Source: Eumeta japonica (lineage: Eukaryota; Arthropoda; Insecta; Lepidoptera; Psychidae). Taken from it: DNA of 64,000 nucleotides. The stretch is taken from the NCBI GenBank assembly GCA_005406025.1, contig BGZK01000075.1:496001-560000 (forward strand), in the 5' to 3' direction. Both the position numbers and the translations under genes were made by a program. This document shows positions 12,661 to 24,880 of this stretch, piece by piece. Below the pieces are notes generated by a model. The model was not told the DNA's origin. It saw only the letters and a program-made list of their open reading frames with translations, and made no database searches. Position 1 is the stretch's first letter; every line of letters begins with the position of its first letter.

Positions 12661-13730
12661 ATTTATCTTTTACCACACACGTAAGAAATGATTAGGGTTG
12701 ATATTTTGTAGAAATAATATTTATCAATATTTCAATTAACTAGGTTTTCCTTTTAAACTTTTTATGCGAAATCTACAGAATGCTTTATTTGTTAACCATT
12801 TATTTACTTTATTATTTAATGAATGGTAGTTACATTGTGCAATTACATATATGAAAATTTCAATATTTATTTGTGTATTTTCTCAGAAATATGTCATTCT
12901 CAAAAATTCATAGCATACGGAAAAAAATAATGAAATATTTATAGATTTAAGTAATTAATTTTTTACAAAGGTTGTCAAGTAATCAAATTTTGAATCGAGT
13001 AGATATATTTTATATAAATGTAATTAAGTAGTAAAAACCAGACAAAAATTAATAACGAGAAAATATTATACGATTCATACTGAACGCAGATTTAATTATA
13101 AAAAACTTAAAAAAAAATTGTTCAGTAAACTTACAAAAAATATCACATTATCGTATTTATTTTGAGGAATTAAACAACATTAAATTTTTTGGATACCCCT
13201 AATTGAACAAGGCATTCAATAAAAGTAGTAATCCATAAATTAACAAGGGCACGTGCGTTTGTCACTCGAAGGTTATGGGAGATAACTAATAAAATTCCAA
13301 AACACATTGGCTTAGTAAAATTTATGCTTTTATAGTTTAATTTCGCTGACAACCCTAACTATTCCTTTCGTCTGCGGTAAGTAGTGAAAACTATAAACTA
13401 TCAATAAATTATGTAGAGTGAGGAAAGTATTAATTTTTTTTACTCTCACCATAATCTGAATTATTAATGGATTTTTTGAAGGCTGTGTATTTTATATTAT
13501 GATTTTTTTCTTTAGATTCGACCAACGTCTTCCCGCGACATCATGTGTGTATGTATAAAAATAATTTCCTCATAGTTTTTTGTTCATATTTAATCCTCAA
13601 ACCTTCCTTTCTCAATCTCTCTCCTGAGAGGACGTCCATCCTAATCCCAATCCTAGCTTCAGTTCTTGTCATCACCGATGGATGACATTAAAAGACAATT
13701 AAAATTTGTTCGTGACTGTATGAGGGGTAT

Positions 13731-13797
13731 CACTCTCCAATGATATTTTTCTAATTTCTATATATCATTACTCTCCAATGAAGTTTCCTAATAATCT
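13731..13797. repeat. 38-bp tandem duplication
   Basis: The word CTCTCCAATG occurs at 13733 and 13771, with matching flanks on both sides (ATCATTACT / TATCACT; TTTTCTAAT / TTTCCTAAT). Confidence 0.7.
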
Positions 13798-14580
13798 CCT
13801 GACTTATTCTCCCTTCTTTGCAATCATTTATTTAAAGATTAATTCGTTTATTTGAGCATCCCTTCAGCAAACTAGGAGTTTTATCAAATTAAAATGTACC
13901 ATTTGTTTTTCCGAGATATAAGTGCTCTTTAAAGCGATTTAATCTAAATTATTCTTTTGACTTAACTGTAAATACGTTTTTGAAATATGTCTAGAATTAA
14001 AAACTCAATGTAGTGTCTGAACCCACTGCCGCGTTTCTTGGTACTTCCTAGTATTTTTAGCATTCGTAATAAGTATACAAATACTTAAATTCATAGCACA
14101 TATAACTTGTTTTACAATGGAAAATAATAAGAAGGGTATATTCAATTTTGGAAACGGTATGGCACCGTGGTGGAGATCAGCACATAATTTGGAATCACTC
14201 ACGGGATGAAGATTGCAATCGGCATCGTGGTCGAGGACGGGAACGCAATGGCGGGCAAAATTACTTCTTAGGGCATTGAATCGGTTGTACTGGTCGTTTT
14301 GTGTATACGCCTTGTGCGAAAATTGAAAATGTTCATGATATAGCAGCGACAACATAGATTTTACTTTCTGTTTCTTCTAAATCGTATTTGGATAAAATAA
14401 ACGGCAATTCCATTAATTAACGTCGATACTAATGTCGATAGATACAATCGATCCTAATGTTAATAATATTGTGGACTGACAGAAATAGTATTTGTGTTAT
14501 GTTTTACATCCGGTGCGTATTAATAGTCTAAGATCTGAACTATATTATATCATATTTGGCATGTTAAAAAATATATAGCG

Positions 14581-15360
14581 AGTGGGTTGGCTAAAAAATT
14601 TTTGGCCAGACTACTATAAATTAAAATTTCAAAATGGCTTTTTTATCTTCCCGCTAATAAAACTTTGAGAATTTTTGAAAATCGGGAAGTTATTGGTTTT
14701 ACTGGGGTAAAACCAATAACGAAACTCTCGAAAATCGAGTTTTCATCAGATCTTGACCTTTTGAAGTCCAAGGAAGCTCCCTGACAATTTTACGATGGTG
14801 TCTGTATGTCTGTATGTATATGTGTGTTTGTGCATGCGTGTGTGCGTGCGTGCGTGTGTGTGTATGTGTGTGTGTGTGTGTGTGTGAATGTATGTAAGCC
14901 TCTTATAATTTTTAAAGGGCTTGACCGATCGGAGCCAAACTTTGGCATTCCAATGAGTTGCATCAAACTTAGATTTCCTAATAATTTGAACCCATTCAGA
15001 CTGATGATTCCAAGAAACATAAAAAAAATATGAAAAATAAAATTTTTTGTCGTTTCTTTAAACGGCTTTACCGATTGATTCCAAATACTAACGAGCTTTT
15101 AACATTAAAAAAACCACTTTGATCGCCGTCGGGCCGGTCAAAATCGGCTGATTTATTCGTAAGATATCAAAAACAAAAAATTAAAAACTTCTCATAAAAA
15201 AAATCTGTAATTCTGTATCGAATAAATTCGCATTCTCAAAATTTTTTACTCGAAAAATCGCGCAAAATCCTGTATATTGTAGAATGTTTCGAACTCGAAA
15301 ATAGCGGGTAGTTTCAAGAATTGCCTACAGGGTTAACCGCTTTTCTAATTTTTTTTAAAA
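14581..15360. repeat. interspersed repeat with internal duplication
   Basis: A repeat-like region with a perfect palindrome at 14689-14720, a GT-rich microsatellite, then two related blocks: AAAGGGCTTGACCGATCGGAG (about 14916) and AAACGGCTTTACCGATTGATT (about 15060). The 'GGCTTGACCGAT...CCAAACTTTGG' motif is typical of insect interspersed repeats. Class not determined. Confidence 0.5.
14800..14887. repeat. compound GT-rich microsatellite
   Basis: TGTCTGTATGTC passes into GTGCGTGCGTGC and then an uninterrupted (TG)n run ending near 14886. Confidence 0.95.
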
Positions 15361-15722
15361 CATTACACTTTTTAGTTTAAAGAACAAATTTGTGTCACAC
15401 TACCAAAAAGCAGTGCTTTTTGGTAGTTTATTAAACAGATGTGTGTACCGACTTATTTGTTTATATAGGTACGCCAACCCAATAGTTGCGTCAGGAAAAA
15501 AAAAACAACCCAACTTGCTTTTTTTAAAAAAAAAGTCCTTTCGAATTTTAATTAATATTAATCTGGCCGGGAATTTTTTAGCAACCAATTCGTAATATAT
15601 TTTTTAATATTATAAAATTTGAATAAAAAACGATTCATCCATTAAACAGATGGGTGAAGGTCGTTTCTTATTCGGGTCCTCTAATATAATTTTTAACAGT
15701 TTTCAATGTAGCGTTCATATGG

Positions 15723-15726
<4 letters not shown>

Positions 15727-15785
<59 letters not shown>
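15727..15785. repeat. (TA)29 microsatellite
   Basis: Fifty-nine bases of uninterrupted alternating T and A. Confidence 0.97.
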
Positions 15786-15787
<2 letters not shown>

Positions 15788-18700
15788 ATTTTTGCTGTAA
15801 ATACGGAAAAAAAATGCAAAAAGTTGTAATGGACGGTCCAACAAAACTTTAAATGTAAGCAGTGGTTATAAAAAAATTCGAAATTATTATATCTACATAC
15901 TTTTTGCAATCCTTTTTTGATACACGCAATAATGTGACAACTTAAAGCATAGTTGACACGCTTGACCTACTCATACTTGAAATGTTACATATATTCTTAT
16001 GTATGACCTTTCGTTCACCTTTAGTGAGGCATCAAATTAGTTTTGCTTGGCTTACGTTAGAAATTAAAAGTACTCGTATGCCATCTTTGAACTTTGTATA
16101 TGACAACTGAATCAATTCTTATTGAGTCGATATATGATATGTTTAGAGGTGAATGTAATTCGAGATATGGAAAATATGCAGCATAAAAGTGAAAAACAAA
16201 TAATAGTCTGTTGAATGAACGCTCGGTTTGTCTGGAGAGTTTGTTTTTTTAATTTATTAATACATCTATTGTTTCCTTAATATGACAATTACCACATTAT
16301 CATTCATATGGCATTAATACAAAATAATGAATTCATTAAGTTAATGAAACAATAAATGTCCAAATTGCTTTTATTAAAAAACAAAATTAGAGATTGTTGT
16401 GAACTTAAGTGTTGTGTGTTTAAGTGAACAGAAAATTAAATAGGTTTTTTTTTAGATAAGCATATTGACGAGACACGTCAATACGTGTCAATTATCAACC
16501 ACGCCACAATTTGGCGTGGCAGGATTGTAGGGTTTATAAAAAAGGTTTATATAATAAAAAAGGTTTGTAAAAAATTGTAATCTTGTTTTAACTATAATCG
16601 ATTTTCACTACCTGGGTTTTCATTAGATCTTCAAAACCGAGTCCACCCTATCAATGCGTTAATATTCTCATTATATATAAGTGTGACATTATATTCCCGA
16701 CAATGAGTGTGAAGGATAGACAAAGTTCTGTAAGCTCAAAACGAATCAATAGACATCATTATGACGTCAAAATTACATAAACAAAGACAACGTTTTAAGT
16801 TTGCCGAATTGATCTGCTGGACATCTGTTATATGCAATGCCGTGGGATATTTTCTGTGTGTGTGGGAAAGCTACATACACCATATGTACAGTAAGGTGTC
16901 ACAACAGTCAGCTTGTCAGTGTTGAGTGCGAAGATTTTAAACCAGCTTACAGGCAGTCTTAATTTAAATTAGATGAAACTACTTAAGCTGTGCCTTGGAG
17001 AACAAGTGAAGCTTCAGTCTGGAATTGCTGTTACCACATTAGTGATAAAGGTTGTTCGGATCGTTCCAGCGCTTATAACTTACGCCTTATCGCTTATGTC
17101 TTACAGCTCAAGCCCCTCAAATTAAAAGATTTTCAGAAGGAAATACCTTTGAAGAGAGGTAATAGAAACCTGACCTACACATACGCTATGTGGTAAGGTG
17201 AGAGCTGGTGTTACGACCAGGGAATTATTGCTAGTTAGCTAACTATAATTAACTAATCACACAGTACTAGTACAAAACTAACTAATCACAAACTACTGCT
17301 ATATTACTATTTACGATACACCCAATAAAAACAAAGGATCTCTATATAACACATTCATGTATATGACCAGGAAAAGAAAATTCTACGTTTCAGCCTTCAA
17401 CGATAACGAAACGTGTATAATACACACACGTTTCATTATCATTATATATATACATATATATGTTTCATAATCGTTATGTATATAGGTTTATCTTATAAAC
17501 TGGTTAAATAAGAATTCTAAGATTGTTCCAATCTTAAATCCTTATGACTAGAAAGGATCTAATGTATTGCCAGCAATAGACTTTAAATAGTCAATTAACA
17601 GGCCACGCCAGAAGCAAAACCTAATCGGAACATTACGATAGCGGCAATGCAGGTGAAACTAATCTTAAATTTATGTAACATTGCCTCGCATAGATTAAAG
17701 TGCAATTTAGTGCTTTGCATTGGTATTAATCGTCTATCTATAAAGAGCGCTTACAACAATAATTATCTAAAAAAAATAAGTCAAATTACAAAGCATAAGT
17801 TTTTATGTGTCAAATTCCTATTTACTTTTTTCCTTTCGTACATAACACACAACCTTTTTTATACAAGAATATTAAATGTCTAAATTAACAGAAAATTTAC
17901 TATTTCTGTAGACTTTGTCATAGTTGCCAAAGATGCTGCATATTAAACAAGAAAATTTATCGTGGAAAAAACGGACTAAATTACGAGTCAGATTTTGTTT
18001 CAGAATTCAAGATAATCTAATTCCAAATCCAGGCTTCATTACTAATTGACCGAGCAAAGCATAAGTTGCGATTGCACAAAGTTTGAATTAAACAGGTATC
18101 ACATTACTCGTTATTAACTGAAAAAAAAAACATGGGCTCAAATACATTATATTTGAAACATATTCAACTTATCACGATCATTTTGCAGCGCAAGGTTCTA
18201 GAAGCCTATTGCTTGGACTACTGGAGGATGATTCTGTAGTATTAACAGCTCTATATATATATCATTAACAAGACCGAGTGCAGTCTGAACGAGATAAATA
18301 ACGTGCTGCGCTAATCTAATTACTTAACGCAATGTCTTATTTGTATATATATTTTTTTCTGCAATTAAAATGATGGTTCGAGTCGCTGCGAGCACTGACC
18401 GGCAAGCGAATGAACACCGATTGAGTTTTTTAGTTCGTATCTTGAACATTTATTGACGCTATAAGTAAACGTGCAGTGTTATTCTAAATATGAACTGCGA
18501 TTATATTTTTTCCCAGAATAAAATCGCGTTTGTGAATTTGTATAATCATACTAATTTCTTGTTGCGGCTGCGCAGTAAATTCTTTTTCGTAGTATAATTA
18601 CATTAGCGTTGGGAAATAGTTTTAATTCTTAAAACCAATCAGGTTCATCGCTGTTGTACAATTATGCAATAAGTCTGCACGGCTTATAATCAAATGATAA

Positions 18701-20410
18701 TAATTTGGCCGAAAAAATATGTGTATCGGCGTTGATGTCATAAAGAAATAAAAGGAAACGCTTCACGAAGTATGGCACCCTAGCTAAGGTCGTTCCACAG
18801 TGCAATAAAAATATATAAACAAGCAAATTACAACAAATTTTCACAACCTGGTTTTGCCCTTTGAATTGTAAAATATACACTTTAAGTTCATTAATATCAA
18901 CACCCCGATATCGCTGTGATGGTTAAAAGGATTAGCGTCCAAACTGGGGAAATTGTAGGTAAACGAACGGGTCGAGAAAGACTATACTGTGTTGTCATAG
19001 TTGACATTTACCTGCTGTCAAAACAACTCACATCAAAGCGATGTCATCCATCCATCCATCCATAAACAAATGAAATTTTGTCTAATTATAAAAAGTACTT
19101 TTGTGAAAGCGAGATACTTAAATAAATAATATTTCGGCTGTTTTTGTTAGAATCCCTTATTTAGATATTTTTTGATAAGTTGTACACAGATACAACTCGG
19201 AATGAAATGTCTTCATTGCTTATTTGCATTCCAGAGTGCATCACATCACATGATATTGTTATTCGTGGTAGATCATTGACCTAAAGCCATGATTTCGCCA
19301 GCAATGGCGTTGTACACTTTGAGTACAGCGCACATCGCGTCAATAAAGTTTATTATGTTAGTCCTTCGAATAAAACATTGTAATGTCTCACTCCGGCACA
19401 GTGGCGCTTCTAGGAGTTTCCACATACATCGACGAGGAAATGTATCACTTCCCTTTTGCCACGTTTTTTTCCTTTACTTCTGCCACATCGGTGACCTATA
19501 CCAAAAACGTATATATCTGTTGTTGAATCAACCGATACCGTTATTCGTCAAAGCTGTGTAATGGTCCTTTATAGGCTATTAAAAGCTTACGCGGTTCGTA
19601 AGGTTTCGTCTTACGAAGTCTACAGGACTTGGCGACCGCACTTCGCTGCCGTTATAGTCTCTATTCACATAAATCCTGAACACATACACAAACAACATTC
19701 GTCACTCCCTACCCGCTGCGATTCTTAACGATATCAGCTCATCGATTCTGACTGAATGTGCATTGCAGTGACCAACCATATAGCCATAATTACTGTTTCT
19801 CATAGACTTCCCGTCTTGGTAAGAAGAATGTTGTCGCGTACATCGCCGCCACACAAAGCCGCTATTTGTAGCATCCAACGAGATACGTCTGTATATACAA
19901 ACTTACAAAAGATGGCGCGTTAGACTCTTCGTACAGCGCACAATAGGGTTAACATTTTTTTTACGTCAGTCGCTCTAATATAACAACCAAATATTTTTTT
20001 CCGCACACATATCGTTTGCTGTGTAACACATTTCATTTTCTATGCCACCTTCAATTTCTATACTACTACCATAGTATAATGTGAACCTCAAACAAATTGT
20101 AGGTAGACTGGTTGTCAACATTGTACATACCAAATATGAGCTGCAGGATTCACTTACATAAAATAACATTTGATATTGATCGGATAAAACATGAAATACG
20201 ATTTTTACATAATACTTGATATCCAATATCTTAAACGTTAAATTAGAAAATATGTCGAATCCTACGTTTTTTACACTTGTCAATTTGCACTTTAGTATTG
20301 TTATTCCAAAACCGGATCATATCGTCAGGTTTTAATCATTTTACAACAAAATTATATCCACCCACATTTTTTTATTAAAAATTTAGGAGTATAGAGCATA
20401 AGCCCTACGC
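15786..20410. other. long non-coding stretch
   Basis: About 4.6 kb without a recognisable gene. Small structures: a hairpin with 8-bp arms at 16499-16516 (CCACGCCA / TGGCGTGG), a 15-bp-arm hairpin at 17402-17440 (GATAACGAAACGTGT, one mismatch), and (CATC)4 near 19046-19061. Open frames at 18662-18880 and 19289-19561 have no domain I recognise. Confidence 0.5.
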
Positions 20411-20537
20411 GCATAGCCGTCTTGGGCTATGCAGAAGCTTTTGAGCACAAAGAGGTTGGGTCTTTCGGCACACAAAATCGGAACCCTTTGACAAACAAAG
20501 CTTTACTCTTTAGGTACACAGAGTTTGGGACCCTTAG
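20411..20537. repeat. stem-loop plus degenerate 22-24 bp minisatellite
   Basis: GCATAGCC / GGCTATGC form a stem (20411-20432). Four diverged units follow at 20445, 20468, 20492 and 20514, each on the pattern GYACACARAG..TTGGGACCCTTNG. They abut the tail side of SINE copy 2. Confidence 0.55.
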
Positions 20538-20569
20538 AATGAAACGGAAATGCAATTTTACGTGAAAGT

Positions 20570-20878
20570 CTAACGACAATGATGGCTTTTCGGGGCCCTC
20601 ATCAAACCAGCAGGGAGCCCCGGGTTTGTACCCCGCGTGCCTTTATGTAAAAGACAGAACTGTCTCCATGATAGCTTATTACCGGTTAAGAATTGCTAAC
20701 GAGCGTTGTTTTTAATGCGATTACAACGTCCTGGGGCAACAGCTTAACGTGCTATCTGAGGCATGAGGGTGTGGTACAATTTGACTTCAATTAAAAGCTG
20801 ATTGGTCAATTCGCCTGCGGTCAGGATCAAATCCAGTATTTATGGTTCGAAAGTAACATTCTTAACTACTGCGCGTCT
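20570..20878 (-). repeat. tRNA-like SINE, family S, copy 2
   Basis: Minus-strand order: head near 20877 (GCAGTAGTTAAGAAT, A-box position), then GGATTTGATCC (20824-20834, B-box position), GACCGCAGGCGAATTGACCA, then GCACGTTAAGCTGTTGCCCC and CGGGGCTCCCTGCTGG. It is the most complete of the four copies and shares the GGCGAATTGACCAAT core with copies 3 and 4. The polymerase III origin is inferred from the box layout. Confidence 0.6.
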
Positions 20879-22719
20879 ATAGTTCAGTTCTAAAAACGTT
20901 AGATATATATTTTTTTTTTTTGGTAATAAGTACTTAATATTATCACGTTTTGCAACAATCTGCCTTGTTGTGAAATAAAAAAACACAAACAGGAAGATAT
21001 ACGTTAATTGTTTTTATCTTCAAAACAACGTACAAATGCTACAACTATTATAAACCAAGTACAACCGTTTTTAATTATATTTTAACCATACACATTTCTT
21101 ACCAGTAAAACCAAAAAGTAAGTGACTCCAAGCTCCGAACCATTTTGAAGTGCGTCCGCCCGTAGGAATAATAAAAACTTATAATGGGCATCGTTAATGG
21201 CATTATTCAAATTCCTTTATTAGATTAACAGTGGGAGTCCTACTGTGCACAGAATGCGAAAATACAAGATCATTTATTTATACCGACTAGAATCATTATT
21301 AATATAGAATATGGATGAAATAGATCCATTATTTTTATAAATAATATCTTATTTTTATAATGTATGAAAAATAATAACAATGTGTTTCATTATTAGTGGA
21401 ACATTGGTAATTAAACATTCTACCTTACGATGTTAAACCAATAATGTGATGTAGGTTTCAATGGCGTTTAAATTACTTGGACAGATTGAACTATATGTAA
21501 AATAATTGTAATTTAATATTGAAAATGTTCAGTGAAGCAGAGTGATCCATTATTGTTTTTGTAAAGTTCATTCGAAATTACCAAATCCCTATATCAGATG
21601 TAACATATGACCGTGTAAAAGACTTCAACGCTAACGACGATGCATACTATATTATGACATATTATTGGATTGCTTGTTAAAAGCTGCAGAATAATAAAAA
21701 TAAGTAATTATACACTTTTCGTGCATGGGCTTAAAACTATTGCTTCCAATGTAGGGGTTAATTAAATCCCCTTGGTGCACCTACGACAACATAGATTTAA
21801 TGACAGTTTCGAATTACAGGCACATTTAACCATACAATATACACGAAAATATTTAATATTGTAATACTTTTAAGCAATTCATTTTTTGCATCATCGGTTT
21901 TATCGTTCATATGTTTAACCCGCACTCATATAGCTTTGTAACACCATATATTTTTACATTACCCATTTCGTAGAAAAAATTCTTATTCATGTATCGATTC
22001 TTATCTTTATTAATATTATTAATGCGAACGAGTTTGTTTGATTACCTATTGGTTACTGGTTCTTTAAAAAATTGCAGATATATAAATATAATTCGTAGAA
22101 AAGGTAAGATATAAATTAACATCTTTAGATCATTCACGTCAGAAGTTCATTGTGGCATTTGACGACTTAGACGAAAAGGTTATTTTCACGCAGAACTTAA
22201 AATCTAAATTATCACCGTCTTAATGGTCATATCACCATAGTGACGGTGATGATGTAGGAATGGGATAGATAATATATTTCCTATCTCATTTCTTCTAGAA
22301 AAAATTATTGCATTCTTATCCTGTAAAAATTCCATTTCTATCACAAAAGAATCGGGGAATAGAACTCAGATAAGAACCTGTAGTAAACTAACACAAGAAC
22401 CAAGAGTAAGAACGGTACCGGAAATAAAAAGAAAACTGTCATTGAAATAGTAAACGAAACCGACATATTTAGATCAGAAGTGAAGTCAAGATGGAGATAT
22501 TGAACTAGGATAGAACCGAATAAAAAATGAACAAATTTATTCTATATTCAAGACTAGTAAGTATTCAATGAAAAATATGTTTAGTTGATCATAGTGAACA
22601 CTTCAATTAAATAGTAATTGTTTTCAATCCTAAAACATTTTTTAACGTTGCCTTCATTCAGCATGACGTCTTATTCGCTTGCTGCTCATTAAATGTAAAA
22701 TATTCTCAAATGAGTGATT
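20879..22719. other. AT-rich stretch, no gene seen
   Basis: No domain or transposon ends found. A 40-nt stem-loop at 22211-22250 is the only structured feature: ATCACCGTC pairs with GACGGTGAT, then a 3/3 internal loop, then ATGGT pairs with ACCAT. Confidence 0.5.
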
Positions 22720-23130
22720 GCGTATGCGAGCGACGGTGGCCGAGTGGACGAGCGTGAAAAATAATTTTTGTGCTTCAAAATAATTGAACACCGTCTCCGG
22801 CTTAACAAGACCTCCGCTCGACACGAGCTAAGCCTCAAGTGTAAATCAACATAAACATCATCCCCCGGCCTTGTTCATGTTTTATTTAAAACTGGCCACA
22901 ATAAAGTCGGGCTACCGACGCATTAAGGGGGCATATGTTTACGCCAAGAATGATGTATGTCTCGCTGCGATCGAGATGTTCCCTTTATTTATCATATTAA
23001 GAGGGCCCGTCAATGCCCGCACCGCATACGGCGATGTCATGACTCGGACTAATAAACACGAAATATAAGGTGTTCGTGCCGCGCATGCGTGATACCGCTG
23101 TCCGTATGTGCGTACGTGCTCACACGCGAC
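22720..23130. promoter_or_regulatory. GC-rich island, candidate conserved regulatory element
   Basis: About 400 bp with many CpG words (GAGCGACGGTGGCCGAG, CACCGTCTCCGG, CCGCATACGGCGATG) and homeobox-like AT words (TTTTATTTAAAA, CACAATAAAG, TTTATTTATC). Short open frames on both strands lack domains. The composition contrast resembles conserved noncoding elements of insect developmental genes; function inferred. Confidence 0.35.
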
Positions 23131-24721
23131 TGCGGAGCGTTCTCGTAGCGTAGATATTATGTAGATCTCATTGATAGATCGATGTTTTGGTTTGTAAGAT
23201 TCGATTGTGTTTGTTTCAACGTGTACTTTTTGGGACAGCATTTTTAAAATACTTACTATTTGGAGTACATCAGGGAAATAATAGAAATGAAGTAATAAAT
23301 TACGATATTTTTTTGGTTCGATAGAAATTTTAAAAAATTACCAATTTTCTATATTTTTCTCTGTTATCGCCGCCATTTGCAGATTCAAGAGATATAATTA
23401 AAAGTGGACTGTAATTAGTAAGATAAATAATTATTATTTGACAGGTGTAATTATTGACATGCAAAAAAATAAGAAAGCTAAATTTGAGCTTTTCTACGAT
23501 TTCTTTTAAACTCACTTTCAACAAAAAGTCACGTTGAAAATGAATTGTTCTTTCAGAAGACCCTGTGTCTAAAGGCGAGATTTTTTTTTAATTAATTTAA
23601 AAAGTTGTCGTCTAAACGACTTTTAATCCAAATGAAAAATCTGTTGTATCAATGTTTAAATTAATAGAATTAAGGTTGACGATTTTAAATTAAAAAAAAT
23701 TACAATTATTTGTTTCTCTATGAAGGCAAGAATTGAATGGTTCTATTATTAATCTATAAGTTTTATCATAATCAAAAATGGGACACCTATTGCAATCTGC
23801 GAACAATCTGCAACTAATGTCAGTGATTGTATATTGTCACAGTCATGATAACTTTTATGAGCGCTATAACGTCGCACACGACAACCGTCTAATTCATCTA
23901 TTTCTTACGTTTATTTCTAATTATTATTCAATTCTCACTAATTTTTCATATTCATCATTAATTTTTTCTATACATCCGAAATTCAACTTTTTCTAATAAG
24001 CAATGTGAATATTTCTTTTGAACTTTTCCTCTGTGAATGATTTTTAAGAGATGAGAAGAGAGAAAAAGAGACAAGTGATTATGCAAAAATGGGGGGGTGA
24101 TTCTCGAAAAAGTATAAAGAGTTATTATTCTACGCAATAAATGTACATCTGATTTCTTTGACTTCTTATTCCACACTGATCCTGCCGTAACATCGTCTGT
24201 CTTGTGTTTACCTTGCTCCCGCCAGCCCCATAAATCGATCGAACCATCAGATAATTGGGAGGTGTTGAAATTACTGCTCAATATAAGTCACTGAAGAGAG
24301 GAGTTACTTAACAATCTAACAGGTTGTTGGGTATAATCATCGACTTCAAAGTTACTCCACACAACGGAAATTCAACTACGATCTCTATTTACGAGTAGTA
24401 GCTAGATACACTTGCTTTTATATATCAAATAGTGGAGTCTTATTTACCCGCTAAGTGAATATTAATTTTTAATTGATTCACTTTTTATATTTATACTTTC
24501 TTTTGTGTTATCCAGTCACCATCAACCTTTGAACAACATCATCTCTATAGGCCAGCCACGTTCGTACATACAACCCGTTCACTCTTTTGTTTACATTCAT
24601 GTTTACAAAATTTTTTTCTGATTCCCTTGTCACTTCTTATTATAGCTTTATTGGAAGGCACTCGCGAACTAACTTTGCCGCTTTTAGCCCACAGTGTCGC
24701 AATTAAACTAAATCATTCGCT
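23131..24721. other. non-coding stretch
   Basis: AT-rich. A minus-strand open frame near 23958-24281 contains a coding-like segment (about 24150-24280), but I recognise no family. No transposon ends seen. Confidence 0.45.
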
Positions 24722-24880
24722 CTGTGGCTCGGATAGGTTGTTAAGTCGTCGGTCTCGGCGGTTCGCCGGGTCGGCGTGGAGGGCTTAAGGTTCAAGACTC
24801 CCAACCTTCCAATTTCCAACCTAAAAAAATTGCGGTAGGGTATATATGTACTTCGCAAGTGGACAGAATAAAACATAATA
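24722..24880 (+). repeat. possible tRNA-derived SINE relic
   Basis: TGGCTCGGATAGGTTGTTAAG (A-box position, from 24725) is followed by a GC-rich stretch and GGTTCAAGACTCC (B-box-like, about 24790), then an AT-rich body. The layout matches a tRNA-like SINE head, but the B box carries extra bases, so the call is tentative. Confidence 0.4.

Larger units (their letters stand above)
11625..14580. other. AT-rich stretch, no gene seen
   Basis: Dominated by A/T runs. Apart from the GC-richer block at 12500-12660 and the 38-bp duplication at 13731, nothing recognisable was found. The open frame on the minus strand at 14005-14355 has no domain I recognise. Confidence 0.5.

Noticed and set aside
14790..15033. 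Open frames on both strands over the GT repeat
   Set aside because: They arise from the microsatellite (Thr-His or Cys-Val runs) and are not coding.
22728..22760. tRNA-like A box TGGCCGAGTGG
   Set aside because: No B box or cloverleaf follows within tRNA distance; probably chance within a GC-rich island.
23958..24281. Minus-strand 107-codon open frame as a gene
   Set aside because: No recognisable domain, a start in a low-complexity region, and nothing gene-like around it.
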